40,922 nt of DNA, taken from NCBI GenBank assembly GCA_009838035.1, contig VXSK01000031.1:1-40922 (forward strand), written 5' to 3'. This stretch comes from Gammaproteobacteria bacterium. Lineage in GTDB: Bacteria; Pseudomonadota; Gammaproteobacteria; Steroidobacterales; Foliamicaceae. Shown here one piece after another: positions 16,710-25,163 of the stretch. The position numbers and the translations under genes are program-made. Within the stretch, counting starts at the first letter, position 1, and every line of letters begins with the position of its first letter. The notes beneath the pieces were generated by a model. The model had not been told where the DNA came from. It searched no databases and was given only the letters and a program-made list of their open reading frames with translations.

Positions 16710-18173
16710 ATGCCAGCGTCACTTGAGTGCCTGCCCTTCTATGGGGGCGAATTTCACGCCCCGGCGTCCGATGAATGGCATGTCGTAAACGATCCCGCGG
16801 ACGGTTCGCGGGTCGGGCGATGTGCGCTCGCGAACGCCGCGGACATTGACCGGGCCGTCGGCCATGCGTTACGGGCCAAATCCGCCTGGGCGGACATGCA
16901 CGCCGACGGACGCGCCGCGATCCTTCATCGTGCGGCGGACCGGATCGAGGCGCGAACCGACGAGATCGCGGAGCTCCTAACAAGGGAGCAGGGCAAGCCG
17001 CTTTGCGACAGCCTCAAGGAGATCGGCTTCGGGGTCCAGGTGATCCGCTATTACGCCGAGGAAGGCCGGCGCAAGTTCGGCTCGCTACGCCCTTCCTCCC
17101 TGCCGAACGTCAAGAACGTGGTTTCGTATTTCCCGGTAGGGGTGGTGGGCGCCATCGTGCCCTGGAACTACCCCGTGGACCTGTACTGCTGGAAGGTGGC
17201 GCCGGCGCTGGCGGCCGGCTGCCCGATCGTCGTCAAGCCTCCTCACGAGACGCCGTTCGCCATTGCCGTGGTCCTGGAGTGCTTCGTGGAGGCGGGTGTG
17301 CCTTCGGGAGTGCTGGCCAACCTGCCGGGCACCGGGGTGGAGGCAGGCGCCGCACTGGCGCGCCACCCCGATGTGGCCTGTATTTCCGCCACCGCCTCAG
17401 TAGCGGCCGGACAGGACATCATGCGAAACGCGGCCGGCAATCTGAAGCGGCTGTCACTGGAACTGGGCGGGCACTCCCCGTTCATCGTGCTGCCGGATGC
17501 GGACATCGAAGCGGCGGCCAAGGCCGCCATGCGTCGTTCGTTCTCCAACATGGGGCAGATCTGCATCACGGTGAACCGCGTCCTCACCCACCCCGACGCC
17601 CATTCGCCGTTCGTGGACGCGCTGGTCGCGGAAACGGAAACGATCGAGCTTGGCCCCGGCCTCGACCCCGGCAGGCTGTACGGTCCGGTCACGACGGCCT
17701 CGGTGATCGAACGCTCGCAGCTCCACATCGACGACGCGGTCTCCAAAGGCGCCAGGATCATCATCGGCGGCGGCCGCGCCGCAAGCGGCGAACTGGACAA
17801 GGGCCTGTTCTTTCAACCTACGCTGCTCGATGGCGCGTCGCTCGACAGCCTTCCCATGACCGAGGAAACCTACGGACCGGTGGCCGCCATCAGAAGCTGC
17901 GGGTCGCTGGATGAGTTGCTGGCCGTATCGAACAGCCTCAACTTCGGGCTCGCCGCCTACGTTTACTCCGAGAACCTGGAGCTGGCTTGGGCGTTGGCGG
18001 ACCGTCTGGAATTCGGGGCCGTGGGCATCAACGTGTCCGACACTTCGGAACTCCAGGCGCCGTTCGGCGGCTGGAAGCTCAGCGGTTTCGGGCGAGAGCT
18101 CGGGCCGGAAGGCCTGGACGCGTTTCTTGAGCCCAAACATGTCAAGATGCGGGTGAACCCAATGGGTTCCTGA
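16710..18173 (+). CDS. NAD(P)-dependent aldehyde dehydrogenase
   Basis: A 487-residue ALDH of normal length. Cofactor-side motif VGAIVPWNYPVDLYCWKVAPALAAGC and VKPPHETP, general-base Glu in LSLELGGHSPFIV, catalytic Cys in FSNMGQICITVNRV, and C-terminal EETYGPVAAI and FGGWKLSGFGRELG are all present. It best resembles succinate-semialdehyde or lactaldehyde-type dehydrogenases. The stretch normally reading ISFTGS reads ISATAS here. Ten bases separate it from the SIS gene. It probably oxidises an aldehyde formed by a neighbouring dehydrogenase. Confidence 0.93.
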   Translation: MPASLECLPFYGGEFHAPASDEWHVVNDPADGSRVGRCALANAADIDRAVGHALRAKSAWADMHADGRAAILHRAADRIEARTDEIAELLTREQGKPLCDSLKEIGFGVQVIRYYAEEGRRKFGSLRPSSLPNVKNVVSYFPVGVVGAIVPWNYPVDLYCWKVAPALAAGCPIVVKPPHETPFAIAVVLECFVEAGVPSGVLANLPGTGVEAGAALARHPDVACISATASVAAGQDIMRNAAGNLKRLSLELGGHSPFIVLPDADIEAAAKAAMRRSFSNMGQICITVNRVLTHPDAHSPFVDALVAETETIELGPGLDPGRLYGPVTTASVIERSQLHIDDAVSKGARIIIGGGRAASGELDKGLFFQPTLLDGASLDSLPMTEETYGPVAAIRSCGSLDELLAVSNSLNFGLAAYVYSENLELAWALADRLEFGAVGINVSDTSELQAPFGGWKLSGFGRELGPEGLDAFLEPKHVKMRVNPMGS

Positions 18174-18191
18174 CACTAGAGAGGAGTATGA

Positions 18192-19139
18192 GTGAGCATT
18201 CACCCGGAACTGCTGCCCTTTCGCGATCAATTCCCGACGCTGGAATTGACCAGCGAGAACCTCGTGCAGACGCGCGGAGAACTGAACCGGATGACGCTGG
18301 AGACGGCGGCCGCGATAGAAGGTTTTGATCATGTCGATGTCGAGGACAGGCGGATCGACGGCCCGTCCCCCGGCCAGTCACTCAGGCTCCGGCTGTATTC
18401 GAGCGGCGATTCACCGGGCTTGCGGCCGTGTCTGTTGTGGATCCACGGCGGCGGCTACATCCTGGGCTGTCCGGAGATGGACGAGCAGCTTCTTTGCCGC
18501 AAGGCCGACGAGCTGGGCTGCCTGGTCGTGGCCGTCGATTACCGTCTGGCGCCCGAGCATCCTTATCCGGCGGCCCTGGACGATTGCGATGCGGCCCTGG
18601 GCTGGATTCTGGAGAATGCCGGCGAGTTGGGCGTGGACACGAGCACGCTCGTGCTCGGCGGGGCCAGCGCCGGCGGCGGCCTTGCGGCGGCGCTGGCGCT
18701 CCGTGCACGGGACCGCCGGCCCGGCGCAATCACCTTTCAGTGCCTGATCTATCCCATGCTCGATTACCGCACGGGCACCGCGGAGGCGGAAAGCGCAAGG
18801 GATTACTGGCTGTGGGGCGGCGATCACAACCGCTTCGCCTGGAGCGCTTACCTCGGACCCAACGATATGACTCACGGCGTCTCGTCGTTGGCTTCACCGG
18901 CGATGGCCAAACGGCTTGACGGCCTGCCGCCCACTTACCTGTGCATAGGAGACCAGGACCTCTTCTACGAGGAGGACATCGACTACGCGCGCCGGCTTCG
19001 CGACAGCGGAGTGGCGGTTGAGCTCGAAGTCGTGCCCGGGGCTCCGCACGGCTTCGACAAACTGCCGGCGCCTCTGTCCGAACAGTCCCTGCAGCGCCGA
19101 TTCAAGGCGCTTTTCCGGCACTTCTCGGCGCAAGCCTGA
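18192..19139 (+). CDS. Alpha/beta hydrolase, hormone-sensitive-lipase-type esterase
   Basis: A 315-residue hydrolase. LLWIHGGGYILG is the oxyanion-hole HGGG motif, LVLGGASAGGGLAAALAL holds the nucleophile Ser in GxSxG, DYRLAPEHPYPAALDD is diagnostic of the family, and the acid and base occur in FYEEDIDYA and GAPHGFD. GTG start at 18192 with GAGAGGAG 5 bases upstream; an ATG five bases earlier is out of frame. It likely cleaves a short-chain ester or lactone of the imported substrate. No signal peptide, so cytoplasmic. Confidence 0.9.
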   Translation: MSIHPELLPFRDQFPTLELTSENLVQTRGELNRMTLETAAAIEGFDHVDVEDRRIDGPSPGQSLRLRLYSSGDSPGLRPCLLWIHGGGYILGCPEMDEQLLCRKADELGCLVVAVDYRLAPEHPYPAALDDCDAALGWILENAGELGVDTSTLVLGGASAGGGLAAALALRARDRRPGAITFQCLIYPMLDYRTGTAEAESARDYWLWGGDHNRFAWSAYLGPNDMTHGVSSLASPAMAKRLDGLPPTYLCIGDQDLFYEEDIDYARRLRDSGVAVELEVVPGAPHGFDKLPAPLSEQSLQRRFKALFRHFSAQA

Positions 19140-19153
19140 ATCGAGGGGGAAAG

Positions 19154-21160
19154 ATGCGCAATCTTCCGAACAACCGGCGGCCGTTGATGATGGCGATACT
19201 GGCAGCCGCCCTGCTCGCCGGCTGCGGGGATGACGGCGGGCGGCCGTTCGAGGCGCGCCCGGTTATCGAGGGTCCGGGCTGGCCCACGTATGCGGGCGCG
19301 GAAGGGGGAACGCGCTTTTCGCCGCTGAACCAGATCAACCGCTCCAACGTGGAGGACCTGGAGATTGCCTGGACCTACAACACGGGTCACCTGGAACTCG
19401 CGCCTCAGTTGCGACCGATGGTGGGCTTTCAGGTGACTCCGATTCTCCTGCCGGACGAGGCCGGGCGGCACCTGGTGCTGTGCGATCCATTGAATCGGAT
19501 CATGGCGCTGGACCCGGCGACCGGAGAAGAGCGCTGGCGGTTCGATCCCGAGATCGATCTCAGGCCTTTCGCCGGGCGCTTCAACTGCCGAGGCGTTACG
19601 CACTGGCGCGACCCCGAGGCCGCCGAAGCGGACGCTTGCGCGCACCGTCTGATTCTGGCCACCAACGACCGGCGCCTTGTCGCCGTCGATGCCCGCAACG
19701 GCGAGCCGTGCGCAGGATTCGGCGAAGGCGGCTTTGTTGACGTAACGCCAATCATTCTCGAACTGCAGCCGGCCAACCGGCTCCTCACCATGCAATTGAA
19801 TTCGCCGGCCGCGTTGGTGAACGGCGTCATCATCATTGGCGGGACCGCCGACAAGTTCAAGGACGCCAGCTCCATGAACGGCGCCGTGCGGGCCTTCAGC
19901 GCCCGGACCGGCGAGCACCTTTGGACCTTCGACACGCTGATCCGCGAACCCGCGGACGATCCCGAGAGCAGCGCCTGGCATGTCGGCGGCGCCAACGCCT
20001 GGATCAACATGAGCTGGGACAGCGAGCACGACCTGGTCTTCATCCCCACCGCCAGTCCCGCGCCGAATTTCTACGGCGGCAAGCGTCCGGGCAACAACCT
20101 CTATGCGAACTCCGTCATTGTTCTTCGCGCTGCCACCGGGGAACTGGTCTGGCACTACCAGATCCTGCATCACGACCTGTGGGACTGGGACCTCCCAACC
20201 AATCCCATACTGGCGGAGATCACGCGCGACGGCGAGAAGGTCCCGGTTGCGATGCAACTGACCAAGCAGGGAATGATCTTCACCTTCCACCGCTATACCG
20301 GCGAGCCTTTCTTCGAGATCGAGGAGCGTCCGGTTCTGACCGACGGCATGCCCGAGGACGACGTTTCGCCCACGCAGCCGTTTCCGGTCAGACCGCCGCC
20401 GCTGGTCAAGCACGGGATCGGCCCGGAAGACGCCTGGGGGCTAACGCCGTATGACCGAAACCAATGCCGCGAACTGATCGAGTCGATGCGCTACGGACCG
20501 ATCTATACGCCGCCGACCACGGAGTTCACGCTGATGATGCCGAACGTGGGCGGAGGCATGAACTGGGGCGGTGGCGCCTTTGATCCCGCCAGCAATATCC
20601 TCGTTACGCCGGTGGGCCAATCTCCTTACAGGCTCCGCCTGATTCCCAACGAGGAGATCGATCCGGTAGCGGGCAGGCTGCCGACGGCTGGCCTGCCGAT
20701 CGGTCCGCCCGGATACATTGAAGGCACCGACTACGGCCTGGAGCAGGGCCCGTTGTTCTCGCCCTTCATGATGCCGTGCACGGCGCCGCCCTGGGCCAAG
20801 CTCGTTGCAGTCGACATGGCCGCGGGTGAGATCCTGTGGGAACAGCCGCTGGGACTGGTCGACAAGCTGGCGCCGGTACCCATACCATTTCGCTGGGGCA
20901 CGCCGTACGCGGGCGGGCCGATCGCTACCGGGGGCGGCCTGGTCTTTATCGGCGCGACCGCAGACGAGCGCTTCCGCGCCTACGACACCGAGACCGGCGA
21001 ACTGCTCTGGGAGTTCGAAGGCCCCACGTCCGCCAACGCCACGCCGATGACCTATATGGCCGGCGGCAAGCAGTACGTAGTCGTCGCCACCGGAGGGCAC
21101 AACTGGGTCTATCCCTTCAAGAAGGGCGACTCGCTGATCGCCTACAGCCTCCCCGATTGA
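19154..21160 (+). CDS. PQQ-dependent dehydrogenase, lipoprotein (quinoprotein glucose dehydrogenase-like)
   Basis: A 668-residue quinoprotein. A lipobox LLAGC puts the lipidated Cys at residue 24, so it is anchored in the periplasm rather than carrying the five transmembrane segments of E. coli Gcd. Propeller strands and docking motifs are clear: WPTYAGAEGGTRFSPLNQIN, the repeated ALDPATGEERWRFD-type W motifs, WDWDLPTNPIL, GGGMNWGGGAFDP and DTETGELLWEFEGP. It would oxidise a sugar or alcohol in the periplasm and pass electrons to quinone or a cytochrome. No PQQ biosynthesis genes lie in this window. It is 14 bp after the esterase. Confidence 0.92.
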   Translation: MRNLPNNRRPLMMAILAAALLAGCGDDGGRPFEARPVIEGPGWPTYAGAEGGTRFSPLNQINRSNVEDLEIAWTYNTGHLELAPQLRPMVGFQVTPILLPDEAGRHLVLCDPLNRIMALDPATGEERWRFDPEIDLRPFAGRFNCRGVTHWRDPEAAEADACAHRLILATNDRRLVAVDARNGEPCAGFGEGGFVDVTPIILELQPANRLLTMQLNSPAALVNGVIIIGGTADKFKDASSMNGAVRAFSARTGEHLWTFDTLIREPADDPESSAWHVGGANAWINMSWDSEHDLVFIPTASPAPNFYGGKRPGNNLYANSVIVLRAATGELVWHYQILHHDLWDWDLPTNPILAEITRDGEKVPVAMQLTKQGMIFTFHRYTGEPFFEIEERPVLTDGMPEDDVSPTQPFPVRPPPLVKHGIGPEDAWGLTPYDRNQCRELIESMRYGPIYTPPTTEFTLMMPNVGGGMNWGGGAFDPASNILVTPVGQSPYRLRLIPNEEIDPVAGRLPTAGLPIGPPGYIEGTDYGLEQGPLFSPFMMPCTAPPWAKLVAVDMAAGEILWEQPLGLVDKLAPVPIPFRWGTPYAGGPIATGGGLVFIGATADERFRAYDTETGELLWEFEGPTSANATPMTYMAGGKQYVVVATGGHNWVYPFKKGDSLIAYSLPD

Positions 21161-21165
21161 CACGC

Positions 21166-21825
21166 ATGAAAGCGGAATTCTGGCTGAACAAATGGGAATT
21201 GGGAGAGATCGCGTTCCACCAGGAATCCATCAACGAGTCCTTGCAGGAGCATTGGCCGTCCGTGCGGGCGCCGGCTGGCGGTGCAGTTTTCGTTCCGCTG
21301 TGCGGCAAGTCGCTGGACATGCGCTGGCTGGCGGAGCAGGGCCACCGGGTCGTGGGGCTGGAAGTGAGTCCGCTGGCCTGCGACGCGTTTTTCGAAGGGC
21401 TTGAAGCCAGGCCGGTCATCGAAGAGGCCGGCGCCTTTCGTTGCTACAGCGCCGGGCCCTACCGCATCCTTCAAGGCGATTTCTTCACCGCGACGGCCCC
21501 GGATCTGGGCGAGGTTGCGGCCTTCTACGACCGTGCGGCGCTGGTCGCCATGCCGCCGGACCTGCAGCCGAAATACATGTGCAAGCTGACGAGTCTGCTG
21601 CCGCCGGGCGCGGTGGGGCTGATCAACAGTCTCGAATATCCGCCGGAGGTCATGGAGGGGCCGCCGTTCTCCATTAACGAGAAAAGGCTGCGCGGATTGC
21701 TGGGGCCTCGCTGCCGGTTAAGCCGGCTTGCGGCCCGCGAAATCAATACCGAGGGAACCAGCCTGGAACAAAAGGGGCTGGTGGGTCTCGCCGAAACCGC
21801 TTACCGGGTGCAGATCGGGGTTTGA
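21166..21825 (+). CDS. tpm: Thiopurine S-methyltransferase-like SAM methyltransferase
   Basis: A 219-residue TPMT family protein starting 5 bp after the PQQ dehydrogenase stop. MKAEFWLNKWELGEIAFHQ is the characteristic N-terminus; VFVPLCGKSLDMRWLAEQGH and VVGLEVSPLACDAFF form the SAM-binding site; FYDRAALVAMPPDLQPKY is the conserved downstream block. Bacterial TPMTs methylate thiol, selenium or tellurium compounds. There is no clear ribosome site before the ATG, consistent with coupling to the upstream gene. Whether it takes part in the catabolic pathway is uncertain. Confidence 0.92.
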   Translation: MKAEFWLNKWELGEIAFHQESINESLQEHWPSVRAPAGGAVFVPLCGKSLDMRWLAEQGHRVVGLEVSPLACDAFFEGLEARPVIEEAGAFRCYSAGPYRILQGDFFTATAPDLGEVAAFYDRAALVAMPPDLQPKYMCKLTSLLPPGAVGLINSLEYPPEVMEGPPFSINEKRLRGLLGPRCRLSRLAAREINTEGTSLEQKGLVGLAETAYRVQIGV

Positions 21826-21840
21826 GCGCTTGCCGGCGCG

Positions 21841-23457
21841 CTACAAGGGATCCGTCAGCATCGTGTCTTCCGGGAAGCTCACTTCATACTGGTGGGCGAT
21901 CCGCCAGCGCTCGCCGGGCTCCAGCGTCTTCCGCCAGACAATCACGCCGGGGCGTTCGTCGATGTTCTCCTCGTCCGGTTTCGTGGCGCTGCGCGGAACC
22001 GACACCTCGATGCGTTCGTCGCGGGAGACCGGGTAGTAGTCGACGACTTCGATGGTCGTTTGCCTGGAATGACGGTTGACGACCTCGAAAAGAAAATCGG
22101 CCAGCTGTGTATTGCGCGAAGTGAGGAAGCCCTCGCTGCCTTTCCCGCCTCCCTGGTCCGTGGCGCTTACCTCGACCTGCCGGTCCGGTCCCATGGGAAG
22201 CACGGCCTCGGCACCGGGAAGCAGATCCGGCAGTTGCGCCAGGCCTGCGAAGGCTCCATCGACGAAGACACGCATGGGTCCGCCCAATAGCGGCGTTTCG
22301 CTATCGTGCGCATACCGCGCGCTCAGGAACGCACTCGCGTTCCGCCGGGGATTGGTGCGGGTCACCAGCGAAACACCCACGCGATATTCCGAAAGCGGCA
22401 CGCCCTGGGCCTGATCGGCGACATTGGAAATGCTTGCGCGTTCCGATGCCCGGTAGAGAACCGCATACCTGCCGGAAGGCAATCGGGCCGATGAGACCAC
22501 TACTTCTTCCAGCATCTGGGCCGCCTCGAACCTCCTCTCGACTCCCGGACGGGCCATCCTTGCACCCATCCGGGATTCGTAAAGATCGAGAAACCGGCTG
22601 TCCTGCTCGGGCGCCTGCATAGCGCCGCCGGGATTACTGGTGGACAGGGTCAGTTCGACGTTATTCCAGTCTTCGCTGGAAGTCTGGCTGACTTGCGCCT
22701 CGTGCGTAAGCCGCAGACGGTTGGCCTCCGTGTCGAGATAGGCCGCATAGGACGAACTCCAGCTCGCCTGCCGCTGGAAATAGGTGACCCGCAGGTTGGA
22801 TTCCAGCGAAGATTCCGAATCCAGGGAGATGCGCAAAACAGCGGAATCCTCCCGGCGATCCCGTTTGTTCTCCAGTTCGCGCTCCAGCATCGACAGTTCC
22901 GCTTCCTGATCGCGACGCGACTTGCGGGCATTGCGGATCTTCTCCATTGCCGTGCCTGCGCCGCTGCCGATAGAGTCCATGGCCTGCTGCCAGGACGCGA
23001 CGTCGGCCTGGCCCGACACCGCCTCGCGGCGTTCCCGGCTCGCGGAATCCTGTACGAGTCCTTCCAGGAACTTCAACTGGAATTCCGCTATGGCGATTTC
23101 ATCGTCGATTGCCTGGATTGCGTCCTTCACCTCCGTAATTGCGGCCTGCAGGCGACGAACATCCGCGTCGTAGGCATCGCGCTGTTCCCGCACGTCCATC
23201 CGTATGGATCGCACCTCGACCGTCTGATTCTCGACGATGGCGGTCAGGCGGCCCAGATCGATATCGCCCGGGAAGCCTTCCAGCAGCACGCTGTTTGCGC
23301 CGGGCGTCAGGGAAACGCGCGCAACCCGGGTCACATCCGCGCCCCGCGGGTAAACGGTCACCGCGTCGATGCGCGATTCGAGCGCCTGCGCCAGCGGCGC
23401 GGCTAAAAGAGATGTTGTCAGGAGGGTGGCGGCGATGGCCGGAGTTCTTGATTTCAT
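21841..23457 (-). CDS. DUF4139 (mucoidy inhibitor MuiA-like) exported protein
   Basis: A 538-residue protein starting at ATG 23457 (GGGAGA 7 bases upstream) with a signal peptide ending near AQALES. An N-terminal DUF4140-like domain (DAVTVYPRGADVTRVARVSL) is followed by a coiled-coil region of roughly 110 residues (heptad-rich around RRLQAAITEVKDAIQAIDDE and ELSMLERELENKRDRR) and a C-terminal DUF4139 beta region beginning near LRVTYFQRQASWSSSYAAYL. Function of this family is unclear. It lies 61 bp downstream of tonB and likely ends the seven-gene operon that begins with the di-heme peroxidase. Probably periplasmic or outer-membrane associated. Confidence 0.85.
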   Translation of the reverse strand: MKSRTPAIAATLLTTSLLAAPLAQALESRIDAVTVYPRGADVTRVARVSLTPGANSVLLEGFPGDIDLGRLTAIVENQTVEVRSIRMDVREQRDAYDADVRRLQAAITEVKDAIQAIDDEIAIAEFQLKFLEGLVQDSASRERREAVSGQADVASWQQAMDSIGSGAGTAMEKIRNARKSRRDQEAELSMLERELENKRDRREDSAVLRISLDSESSLESNLRVTYFQRQASWSSSYAAYLDTEANRLRLTHEAQVSQTSSEDWNNVELTLSTSNPGGAMQAPEQDSRFLDLYESRMGARMARPGVERRFEAAQMLEEVVVSSARLPSGRYAVLYRASERASISNVADQAQGVPLSEYRVGVSLVTRTNPRRNASAFLSARYAHDSETPLLGGPMRVFVDGAFAGLAQLPDLLPGAEAVLPMGPDRQVEVSATDQGGGKGSEGFLTSRNTQLADFLFEVVNRHSRQTTIEVVDYYPVSRDERIEVSVPRSATKPDEENIDERPGVIVWRKTLEPGERWRIAHQYEVSFPEDTMLTDPL

Positions 23458-23518
23458 TGGAATATCTCCCGCTGCGGTGCACCTGGCCCTCGATGGGGTT
23501 CCGCCGATTGCTCTTGCC

Positions 23519-24334
23519 TCACAGGGCCTGCAGCGAAAACGAAACGGGGAAGTCCACGCGAATCTCATCTTCAGTCATTGATGCCGGAAAGGCCGGCAAG
23601 GGTTGCGCGCGTTCCAGCATTCGCAAGACCGCGGCGTCCAGCGCATCCGACCCCGAACTCTTGCTGATCCGGAAGTCCTTGACGGTGCCGTCACGCAGAA
23701 TAACCAGCGAGAGAGTGGCTGTGCCTTCCTCGCGGGCGCGACGCGCGGCCATGGGGTAGTGCTTGTAGCGATTCACCTGTGCGGCCAGGGTCGCCGCGTA
23801 TGCCGCCTGCCGGCCTCTCGAACCTCCCGCACCGGGGGAATCTCCCGCGCCGGAACCCTGGCGTCTTTGTGTGATGGCGTCATCGCCGGTGCTGCCGCCG
23901 GCCGACGGCGCCGCCGCCTGAACCCCGGTTTGCGGTCCGATCGCCGGAGCGTCGGTGACCGGTTCCGCTGTCTGCGATTGCTCCACCACCGGGATGATTT
24001 CCTCGACCGTATTGGTCTGCACCGCCACCTCGGTAACCTGCTGCGGTGTTTCCGGGTCCGTCGGCGGGGGCTGGAAATCAGTCTGTATGGGCTCGGGAGG
24101 CTGTGGCTCGGGAGGCTGTTCCACGGGCAGTTGCATCGTTTCGGCCGCATCCGAAGTTTCCAGCGATTCGCCCATGTCGCCCAGCATGCCCAGGCCGATT
24201 TCGATCCCGCCCTGGCCTTCGCCGGCCGCGCCGTAGGGGTTCAGGCCCATGTATCCCACCACCAGCAATAGATGCGCGGCAAACGCCACACTTACGGCAA
24301 CGCTCCAATGGAGCATCTTTCGCTGAGGATGCAT
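23519..24334 (-). CDS. tonB: TonB family energy transducer
   Basis: A 271-residue protein with an N-terminal signal anchor (LHWSVAVSVAFAAHLLLVVGYM), a long Pro/Glu/Gln-rich periplasm-spanning stretch (EQPPEPQPPEPIQTDFQPPP) and a C-terminal TonB domain (YKHYPMAARRAREEGTATLS followed by VILRDGTVKDFRISKSSGSD). With ExbB and ExbD it carries proton-motive energy to outer-membrane receptors. It starts 5 bp after exbD2. Because it shares an operon with one particular receptor it may be dedicated to it. Confidence 0.93.
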   Translation of the reverse strand: MHPQRKMLHWSVAVSVAFAAHLLLVVGYMGLNPYGAAGEGQGGIEIGLGMLGDMGESLETSDAAETMQLPVEQPPEPQPPEPIQTDFQPPPTDPETPQQVTEVAVQTNTVEEIIPVVEQSQTAEPVTDAPAIGPQTGVQAAAPSAGGSTGDDAITQRRQGSGAGDSPGAGGSRGRQAAYAATLAAQVNRYKHYPMAARRAREEGTATLSLVILRDGTVKDFRISKSSGSDALDAAVLRMLERAQPLPAFPASMTEDEIRVDFPVSFSLQAL

Positions 24335-24339
24335 GCGGG

Positions 24340-24768
24340 TCAGCCGGGTGACGCAACCCCCAGCGCTTCGGTCGCCAGCGAAACGCGCAATAGGCCGGCG
24401 GTACGCAGCCGGGCAAGAACCAGCCTCAGCTCGGTGGCCGGCAACGTGGCGTCGGCCTTGACCAGCACCCGCACGCTCTGCGGGTCGGCGGCCGCCTCGA
24501 GAATGCGGCGGATTTCGCCGGCGAGTTGCTCCCGCCGCAGCGGCCGGTCGTTCAGATAAAGGGACTGTTGCGCGGTAATCAGCAGCGTGGCCGAATAGTC
24601 GCCCTGGACCTCGAGGCTCAATGAGTCCGGCGGGTCGAGCCGGACCGCGTCCGAGCGCTCGATCTGCCCCAATATCATGAAGAACGCCAGCATCAGGAAG
24701 ACCACGTTGATCAGCGGAATCATGCTGTTTTCCTGCGTCTGCGGTTTACGCTGCCTGTAGAGATTCAC
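24340..24768 (-). CDS. ExbD-like protein 2, with the pore Asp replaced by Asn
   Basis: A 142-residue ExbD/TolR protein with one N-terminal transmembrane helix (SMIPLINVVFLMLAFFMIL) and a periplasmic domain (LYLNDRPLRREQLAGEIRRI and VRVLVKADATLPATELRLVL). In ExbD proteins the helix normally contains PxxD, with an essential protonatable Asp (Asp25 in E. coli); the corresponding residue here is Asn21, codon at 24706-24708. GTG start overlaps the exbD1 stop by 4 bases. It probably forms mixed complexes with ExbD1, which keeps the Asp. Confidence 0.92.
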   Translation of the reverse strand: MNLYRQRKPQTQENSMIPLINVVFLMLAFFMILGQIERSDAVRLDPPDSLSLEVQGDYSATLLITAQQSLYLNDRPLRREQLAGEIRRILEAAADPQSVRVLVKADATLPATELRLVLARLRTAGLLRVSLATEALGVASPG

Positions 24769-25163
24769 GATGTTTCCCCGATCAGGGACAGGTTCCTGGC
24801 GCCGGCCATGTTCAGGCGGTCCAGCAGCGTGACCAGCGCCTGGCTGCTTACGCCCGGCGCCGTGTCGAGGGCATAGGGGGCCGCGGGATCCGTCGCAACG
24901 AGGCTTTGAAGCGCCTCGGGATCCGAACCCGGGTATTGAAGCCCCTCGAACGTGAACGACCCGTCTTCGGACTCCAGGCGAATGATCCTGACCTCCTGGG
25001 CCGAGGGTTCGGCGTCGGGGGTGGGGAAGTCCACCGGAATCTCCCGAGCGCGTATAAGGCTGGTGGAAAGCATGAAGAACAGCAGCAGAATGAAGACGAC
25101 GTCGATCAGCGGGACCATGCTGATGGCGCGTTTGCGCCGCCGGACCAGGTGGTCAAGCCGCAT
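24765..25163 (-). CDS. exbD: ExbD biopolymer transport protein (ExbD1)
   Basis: A 132-residue ExbD protein with basic cytoplasmic start (VRRRKRAIS), transmembrane helix MVPLIDVVFILLLFFMLS containing the expected Asp21, and a periplasmic domain that is short for the family. The Asp is the proton-path residue in ExbB-ExbD motors. Its ATG overlaps the end of exbB by 11 bases and its stop overlaps exbD2, so the three are translated together. Confidence 0.93.
   Translation of the reverse strand: MRLDHLVRRRKRAISMVPLIDVVFILLLFFMLSTSLIRAREIPVDFPTPDAEPSAQEVRIIRLESEDGSFTFEGLQYPGSDPEALQSLVATDPAAPYALDTAPGVSSQALVTLLDRLNMAGARNLSLIGETS

Noticed and set aside
18983..20413. 476-codon minus-strand frame opposite the PQQ dehydrogenase
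   Set aside because: Shadow of a gene with clear lipobox and propeller motifs.
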